Origin: CBDUBU01 sp965365465
Lineage (GTDB): Bacteria > Bacteroidota > Rhodothermia > Rhodothermales > DASSAV01
Assembly (NCBI GenBank): GCA_965365465.1
Contig: CBDUBU010000171.1
Coordinates: 1 to 8,361 of the forward strand
DNA length: 8,361 bases
Reading direction: 5' to 3'
A program made the translations under genes and the position numbers. Positions 4,694 to 8,361 of the stretch are shown piece by piece. Below the pieces are notes generated by a model. It ran no database searches, was not told where the DNA came from, and saw only the letters and a list, made by a program, of their open reading frames with translations. The stretch's first letter is position 1. The number at the start of each line of letters is the position of its first letter.

Positions 4694-6193
4694 ATGGAAG
4701 CAAAGAACACGCAGAATGCTGGCAAGATCGTCCAAATAGTGGGTCCTGTGGTAGACGCAGAGTTCCCTTCTGATGCAGTGCCGGATATTCTCGATGCGCT
4801 GGCAATTGACCGTGAAGAAGGAAACCCGCTTATCCTGGAAGTGCAGAGCCATCTGGGCGAGAATCGTGTGCGCGCGATTGCAATGGACTCGACAGATGGT
4901 CTTACGCGCGGAACGCCGGTTCGGAACACAGGCAGAGCGATAGCTATGCCGGTAGGTCCTGAGATCAGGGGGCGTCTTTTCAATGTGGTCGGACGGGCTA
5001 TCGACGGGCTTCCGCAACCCAAGGTAGAAGACTATCTTCCTATCCACCGGGAAGCTCCGCATTTTGACGATCTGGCCACTTCCATTGAAATGCTTGAAAC
5101 GGGCATCAAAGTGGTAGACCTGCTGGAGCCTTATTCGCGCGGTGGGAAAATCGGTCTTTTCGGTGGAGCCGGGGTAGGGAAGACCGTGCTAATCCAGGAG
5201 CTGATTAACAACATTGCCAAAGAGCATGAGGGTCTGTCCGTTTTTGCAGGGGTTGGAGAGCGCACGCGTGAGGGCAACGATCTGCTTCGTGAAATGCTGG
5301 AGAGCGGCGTTGTCAAGTATGGCGATGCTTTCATGGAATCTATGGAGAAAGGAGAGTGGGATCTCTCCAAAGTAGACCAGGATCTTGTATCTCAGAGCAC
5401 GCTCAGCCTGGTTTTCGGACAGATGAATGAGCCGCCGGGCGCCCGTGCGCGGGTTGCCCTCTCCGGACTGACCATTGCAGAATACTTCCGCGACCTCGGC
5501 GGGCGCGACGTGCTGCTGTTTATCGACAACATTTTCCGTTTCACACAGGCAGGCTCTGAGGTGTCGGCGCTTCTGGGCCGGATGCCTAGCGCCGTAGGGT
5601 ATCAGCCGACGCTTGCCACCGAAATGGGTGAGTTGCAGGAACGCATTACCTCCACGAAGTCGGGATCCATCACGTCGGTGCAGGCTATCTATGTTCCGGC
5701 GGACGACCTGACCGACCCGGCGCCGGCCACCACGTTTGCCCACCTCGATGCGACGACGGTGCTTTCGCGTCAGATTTCTTCGCTTGGGATTTACCCGGCC
5801 ATTGACCCGCTCGATTCTACGAGCCGAATTCTTGATCCCCGGATCGTAGGGGAGGACCACTATAACACGGCTCAGGCTGTCAAGCAGCTTTTGCAGCGCT
5901 ACAAAGAACTCCAGGACATCATTGCTATCCTCGGCATGGATGAGCTTTCAGACGAGGACAAGCTGGTGGTGCAACGGGCGCGGCGCGCCCAGCGTTATAT
6001 GAGCCAGCCCTTCTTTGTGGCGCAACAGTTTACCGGTTATGAGGGCAAATATGTAAAGATCGAAGACTCGATTCGAGGCTTCAAAATGATTCTGAGTGGC
6101 GAACTCGATCATTTTCCTGAAGGCGCGTTTGCCTTCAAGGGGGTCATCGAGGAGGTCATTGAAGCAGGCGAGAAGATGCTGCGCGAAGAGTAA
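4694..6193 (+). CDS. atpD: F1F0 ATP synthase subunit beta
   Basis: This 499-aa protein is the catalytic subunit of the F1 sector, making ATP from ADP and phosphate as gamma rotates. Seen in order: the N-terminal barrel start KIVQIVGPVVDAEFP (11-25), Walker A GGAGVGKT (157-164), GERTREG with the catalytic Glu189 and Arg190, LLFIDNIFRFTQAG with Walker B Asp278, the PAIDPLDSTS signature (368-377), and the DELSD loop (416-420) that contacts gamma. Between KYGDAFMES and FGQMNEPPGAR there are extra residues (about 217-238, with GEWDLSKVDQDLVSQ) compared with E. coli AtpD. The frame runs upstream to a TTG at 4568, but those 42 Cys-containing residues do not belong to the family, so ATG 4694 is chosen; it has no evident Shine-Dalgarno. 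atpC follows after 82 bp. The alpha, gamma, delta and F0 genes are not adjacent. Confidence 0.98.
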   Translation: MEAKNTQNAGKIVQIVGPVVDAEFPSDAVPDILDALAIDREEGNPLILEVQSHLGENRVRAIAMDSTDGLTRGTPVRNTGRAIAMPVGPEIRGRLFNVVGRAIDGLPQPKVEDYLPIHREAPHFDDLATSIEMLETGIKVVDLLEPYSRGGKIGLFGGAGVGKTVLIQELINNIAKEHEGLSVFAGVGERTREGNDLLREMLESGVVKYGDAFMESMEKGEWDLSKVDQDLVSQSTLSLVFGQMNEPPGARARVALSGLTIAEYFRDLGGRDVLLFIDNIFRFTQAGSEVSALLGRMPSAVGYQPTLATEMGELQERITSTKSGSITSVQAIYVPADDLTDPAPATTFAHLDATTVLSRQISSLGIYPAIDPLDSTSRILDPRIVGEDHYNTAQAVKQLLQRYKELQDIIAILGMDELSDEDKLVVQRARRAQRYMSQPFFVAQQFTGYEGKYVKIEDSIRGFKMILSGELDHFPEGAFAFKGVIEEVIEAGEKMLREE

Positions 6194-6229
6194 ACGAGCG
6201 AGGCGACTCCCGCAAGCAGATACAGCATT

Positions 6230-6245
6230 TAAGGCGCGCCCCTTA
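6230..6245 (+). other. Hairpin in the atpD-atpC gap
   Basis: TAAGG (6230-6234) and CCTTA (6241-6245) flank CGCGCC. The same segment contains the perfect octamer palindrome GGCGCGCC (6233-6240), so two foldings compete. It lies in the 82-bp spacer, 30 nt before the atpC start. It may adjust relative expression or mRNA processing of the two subunits. No T-run follows. Confidence 0.35.
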
Positions 6246-6275
6246 TCTTCAGTTACATAGTCGGATTGCATAAAC

Positions 6276-6704
6276 ATGCCTGGAACTCTGTACGTCGAAA
6301 TGGTGACTCCGGATCGTAGTGTTTTTCGCGGGGAAGCGACCGGAGTGCGCGCCCCAGGCGTGGAAGGCTCGTTCGAGGTGCTTCACAACCATGCTCCCAT
6401 GATTGCAGCGTTCGGGATTGGCCCTCTTTACGTAACCACCCCTGCCGGCGATCGAATCATTTTTGCCACCAGCGGCGGATTTCTGGAAGTGCTCAATAAC
6501 AAGGTCACGGTGCTGGCGGAGACCGCTGAACCTGCCTCGGATATTGACGTGGAACGCGCTCAGGCTGCCGAACATCGCGCTCTGGATCGCATCAAAAGCG
6601 GAGATTCGGAGGTAGACCGGCAACGCGCCGAGCAGGCTCTGGAGCGGGCGCGTAACCGCGCGCGGATTGCGATGGGAAACGTGGGCGCTCGCCGGACAGC
6701 CTGA
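6276..6704 (+). CDS. atpC: F1F0 ATP synthase subunit epsilon
   Basis: This 142-aa subunit sits on the central rotor stalk, couples F1 to the F0 c-ring and can inhibit ATP hydrolysis. The N-terminal beta-sandwich is clear: LYVEMVTPDRSVFRGEA (5-21), GSFEVLHNHAPM (31-42, equivalent to the family G-x-G-x-L-P-x-H-x-P motif), and SGGFLEVLNNKVTVLAETAE (66-85). Residues 91-135 form the expected two C-terminal helices, rich in Ala, Glu and Arg. The length is close to E. coli epsilon (139 aa), so the regulatory C-terminal domain is retained. ATG 6276 gives the normal N-terminus; no Shine-Dalgarno is evident. It is co-directional with atpD and closed by the terminator at 6726-6764, so atpDC is a self-contained unit. 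Confidence 0.95.
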   Translation: MPGTLYVEMVTPDRSVFRGEATGVRAPGVEGSFEVLHNHAPMIAAFGIGPLYVTTPAGDRIIFATSGGFLEVLNNKVTVLAETAEPASDIDVERAQAAEHRALDRIKSGDSEVDRQRAEQALERARNRARIAMGNVGARRTA

Positions 6705-6725
6705 TAAAAGCCATGTGGTTGACAG

Positions 6726-6764
6726 AAAAAGCCTGAGCAGGTCAAACGCCGTCTCAGGCTTTTT
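6726..6764 (+). terminator. Rho-independent terminator of atpDC
   Basis: The arms AAAAAGCCTGAG (6726-6737) and CTCAGGCTTTTT (6753-6764) are perfectly complementary over 12 bp, with a GC core GCCTGAG and a 15-nt loop. The T5 tail follows the GC core directly. It starts 21 bp after the atpC stop. The A-run on the left arm would allow function in both directions, though no converging gene needs it. Confidence 0.93.
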
Positions 6765-6837
6765 CGTTTGCGCGTCTGCGGCTTTCCTGAAAGTTCGAAA
6801 CTGTTCATTTGTCTGTCCACCTGCCGGATAGCCTTTT

Positions 6838-8013
6838 ATGACTATCGATGACCTCAATACACCCTGTCTTCTCGTAGACCGACTACGGCTTGAAGAAAAC
6901 CTGTCCCGTATGCAGCGGCGAGCAAATGAAAACCATGTTTCACTTCGCCCGCATATAAAGACGCACAAGTCGGTTGCTATCGCTCGCAGGCAGGTGGCGC
7001 TAGGGGCGCGTGGAATCACCGTTGCAAAACCCGGAGAAGCGGAAGTTTTCGTAGCAGCCGGGTTCGATGACGTTCGGGTTGCTTATCCCGTAGTGGGACG
7101 GAAGAACCATGAGCGCCTGCTGGCGCTGACAGGGCAGGCCCGTATCTCATTCTGCATAGATACCTGGAAAGGCGCGCAACAGGCGTCGGACTTCTATGCC
7201 GAAAGCGGACGCCAGGCTGAAGTGTTGCTCGAAGTGGATACAGGGCATGGTAGAACCGGGACGCCGTGGGATCAACGGGAAAGCATTGATCTGGCGGGGG
7301 CTGTTGACGGGCTGCCGGGACTTCATCTAAAGGGAATTCTGACCCATGCCGGGCAAGTCTACCACGGACCTTTGCAGGATGGCGAACTCCCGGAAGAAGC
7401 GCTCCGAAGCGTGGCTAATCAGGAACGCGACAGGATGCTTGATCTTGCAATTCGTATGCGTGAGGCAGGCATTCGAGAGGCCGCGCCAGGCGGCGCGTTC
7501 GAAATCAGCATCGGCTCTACCCCCACAATGACGTACTTTGAGAACAAGGAGCAAGAGGGGTTTGCCGTTACGGAAGTGCGGCCCGGCAACTACGTTTTTT
7601 ATGATGCCATGCAGGCAGGGATCGGATCAGCCCGGTTGACGGACTGTGCGCTGACGGTTCTTGCTACCGTCGTCAGCAAGCACCGGGATCACAGCGGCGG
7701 AGAAAGGCTTTACCTGGATGCAGGAAAGAAAACGCTGACTTCTGACACAGGCTACGGAACCAGCGGTTATGGCATTCTGCTGTATAATGCAGCGGCCATG
7801 CGGCCGCTGCCCCACGCGCGGATTACAGGACTTTCGGAAGAGCACGCCTGGGTTTATATCCCTGGCGGGGCTACACTCGACGTAGCGGATCGCGTTCGCC
7901 TCGTTCCGAATCACGCATGTGTGGCAGTCAACACGCAGAACACATTGTATCTGGTGGAAGGGGATAAGGTGCTGCAGGAAATCAGCATAGATGCGCGTGG
8001 ATGTGTTCAGTGA
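6838..8013 (+). CDS. D-threonine aldolase / D-serine dehydratase family PLP enzyme
   Basis: This complete 391-aa protein is a fold-type III (alanine-racemase-like) PLP enzyme acting on D-3-hydroxy amino acids. The N-terminus LNTPCLLVDRLRLEENLSRM (6-25) is typical. RPHIKTHKS (37-45) carries the PLP-binding Lys41. GITVAKPGEAEVF, LLEVDTGHGRTG (130-141) and GILTHAG (166-172) are barrel strands; GSTPT (226-230) and RPGNYVFYD (248-256) are phosphate-binding and barrel motifs. In the C-terminal domain, VPNHACVAVN holds His359 and Cys361, matching the metal-binding His/Cys pair of eukaryotic-type D-serine dehydratase and D-threonine aldolase; EEHAW (335-339) is also conserved. The sequence does not decide between aldol cleavage of D-threonine (to glycine and acetaldehyde), D-serine deamination, or D-3-hydroxyaspartate aldolase activity. 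There is no signal peptide, so it is cytoplasmic. It starts after the atpDC terminator, implying its own promoter, and is followed closely by a lipoprotein gene. Confidence 0.88.
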   Translation: MTIDDLNTPCLLVDRLRLEENLSRMQRRANENHVSLRPHIKTHKSVAIARRQVALGARGITVAKPGEAEVFVAAGFDDVRVAYPVVGRKNHERLLALTGQARISFCIDTWKGAQQASDFYAESGRQAEVLLEVDTGHGRTGTPWDQRESIDLAGAVDGLPGLHLKGILTHAGQVYHGPLQDGELPEEALRSVANQERDRMLDLAIRMREAGIREAAPGGAFEISIGSTPTMTYFENKEQEGFAVTEVRPGNYVFYDAMQAGIGSARLTDCALTVLATVVSKHRDHSGGERLYLDAGKKTLTSDTGYGTSGYGILLYNAAAMRPLPHARITGLSEEHAWVYIPGGATLDVADRVRLVPNHACVAVNTQNTLYLVEGDKVLQEISIDARGCVQ

Positions 8014-8041
8014 GCCTCTTTCCAGCCATCTGACGACGAAC

Positions 8042-8361
8042 ATGACCAGTTTTTCATCTGCGGTTCGACTTGGGGCATTATGGCTTCTCTGCCAGGCTTT
8101 TACGGGTTGCGCCGACCGCACGGAAACGTCAAGGATTCCTCAGCAGGCAGAAGCCGATACGCTTCTCGTTCCCGATTTGTCTGAACAATCCGACTCTGCA
8201 AAGCTGCTTCTCATTCAGCAAATGCCGCTCGGAATGACTGTTCCGGAGGTTCGACAGCGATTTCCCCAGGTAGATTCAACATTATTGCAAGGAGCCGTGG
8301 CGTCACAGAGGCGTGCAAAACTGCCGGTCCTGGTATTCGGAAGGGATGCCTCTATTGATTT
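8042..8361 (+). CDS. Putative lipoprotein, N-terminal part (cut by window edge)
   Basis: ATG 8042 opens 106 codons that run off the right edge. MTSFSSAVRLGALWLLCQAF followed by TGC gives a signal peptide with one Arg, a short hydrophobic core and a lipobox (FTGC, Cys23), so export and lipid attachment are expected. The mature part begins with a polar linker (ADRTETSRIPQQAEADT). Around residues 61-77, MPLGMTVPEVRQRFPQV resembles the short 'LGM-x-x-x-EV' opening helix seen in several small envelope-domain families, but I cannot name the family. It starts 28 bp after the PLP-enzyme stop on the same strand, so the two may be cotranscribed. ATG 8042 is preferred because it places the signal peptide correctly; no strong Shine-Dalgarno is visible. 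Confidence 0.65.
   Translation, partial: MTSFSSAVRLGALWLLCQAFTGCADRTETSRIPQQAEADTLLVPDLSEQSDSAKLLLIQQMPLGMTVPEVRQRFPQVDSTLLQGAVASQRRAKLPVLVFGRDASID

Noticed and set aside
5189..5860. 223-codon minus-strand open frame
   Set aside because: It is antisense to the unmistakable atpD coding sequence; the Arg-rich product is typical of a shadow frame in GC-rich DNA.
6767..6811. Bacteroidota-style promoter (TTTG ... TTCATTTG) before the PLP enzyme
   Set aside because: The two elements are about 33 bp apart, too far for the usual -33/-7 spacing, and the second deviates from TAnnTTTG.
6249..7019. 256-codon minus-strand open frame
   Set aside because: It runs antisense through atpC, the terminator and the start of the PLP enzyme; crossing a strong intrinsic terminator makes a real gene implausible.

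Overview
The window is an ordinary-looking stretch of bacterial chromosome with GC-rich coding DNA and AT-rich intergenic regions. It holds nine protein genes, two of them cut by the window ends. I see no mobile element, CRISPR array, rRNA or tRNA. The best lineage guess is Bacteroidota in the broad sense, perhaps Rhodothermota. Three things point that way: F1-ATPase beta (499 aa) has a long segment before FGQMNEPPGAR; atpD-atpC stand apart from the other ATP synthase genes; and most starts lack a clear Shine-Dalgarno sequence. This is inference and no taxonomic marker has been searched.

Layout. Positions 1-2336 are all on the minus strand. In transcription order they carry a secreted SleB-type cell wall hydrolase (2336-1611), a strong intrinsic terminator (1551-1587), a lipoprotein endonuclease/exonuclease/phosphatase-family enzyme (1512-433), and the start of a sigma-70-family sigma factor (308 to the left edge). 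A gene-free region of about 530 bp (2337-2865) separates this block from the plus-strand pdxB gene. That region holds several inverted repeats, including a 33-bp nested dyad centred on 2514. pdxB (2866-4053) makes 4-phosphoerythronate dehydrogenase of the DXP-dependent vitamin B6 pathway. It converges on, and overlaps by 11 bp, an unrecognised small acidic protein gene (4390-4043, minus).

A 303-bp divergent intergenic region (4391-4693) then leads to atpD (4694-6193) and atpC (6276-6704), the beta and epsilon subunits of F1-ATPase, closed by a textbook terminator (6726-6764). A fold-type III PLP enzyme of the D-threonine aldolase / D-serine dehydratase family follows (6838-8013), and 28 bp later a truncated lipoprotein gene (8042 onward).

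The genes do not form one pathway: vitamin B6, energy conversion, D-amino-acid metabolism and envelope functions sit side by side. One loose link is that the aldolase/dehydratase needs PLP, the end product of the pdxB pathway. I found no convincing new multi-gene system. The items most worth a second look are regulatory: the nested dyad upstream of the hydrolase, and a 14-codon mini-ORF ahead of atpD with a good Shine-Dalgarno whose stop codon lies in the loop of a perfect hairpin.
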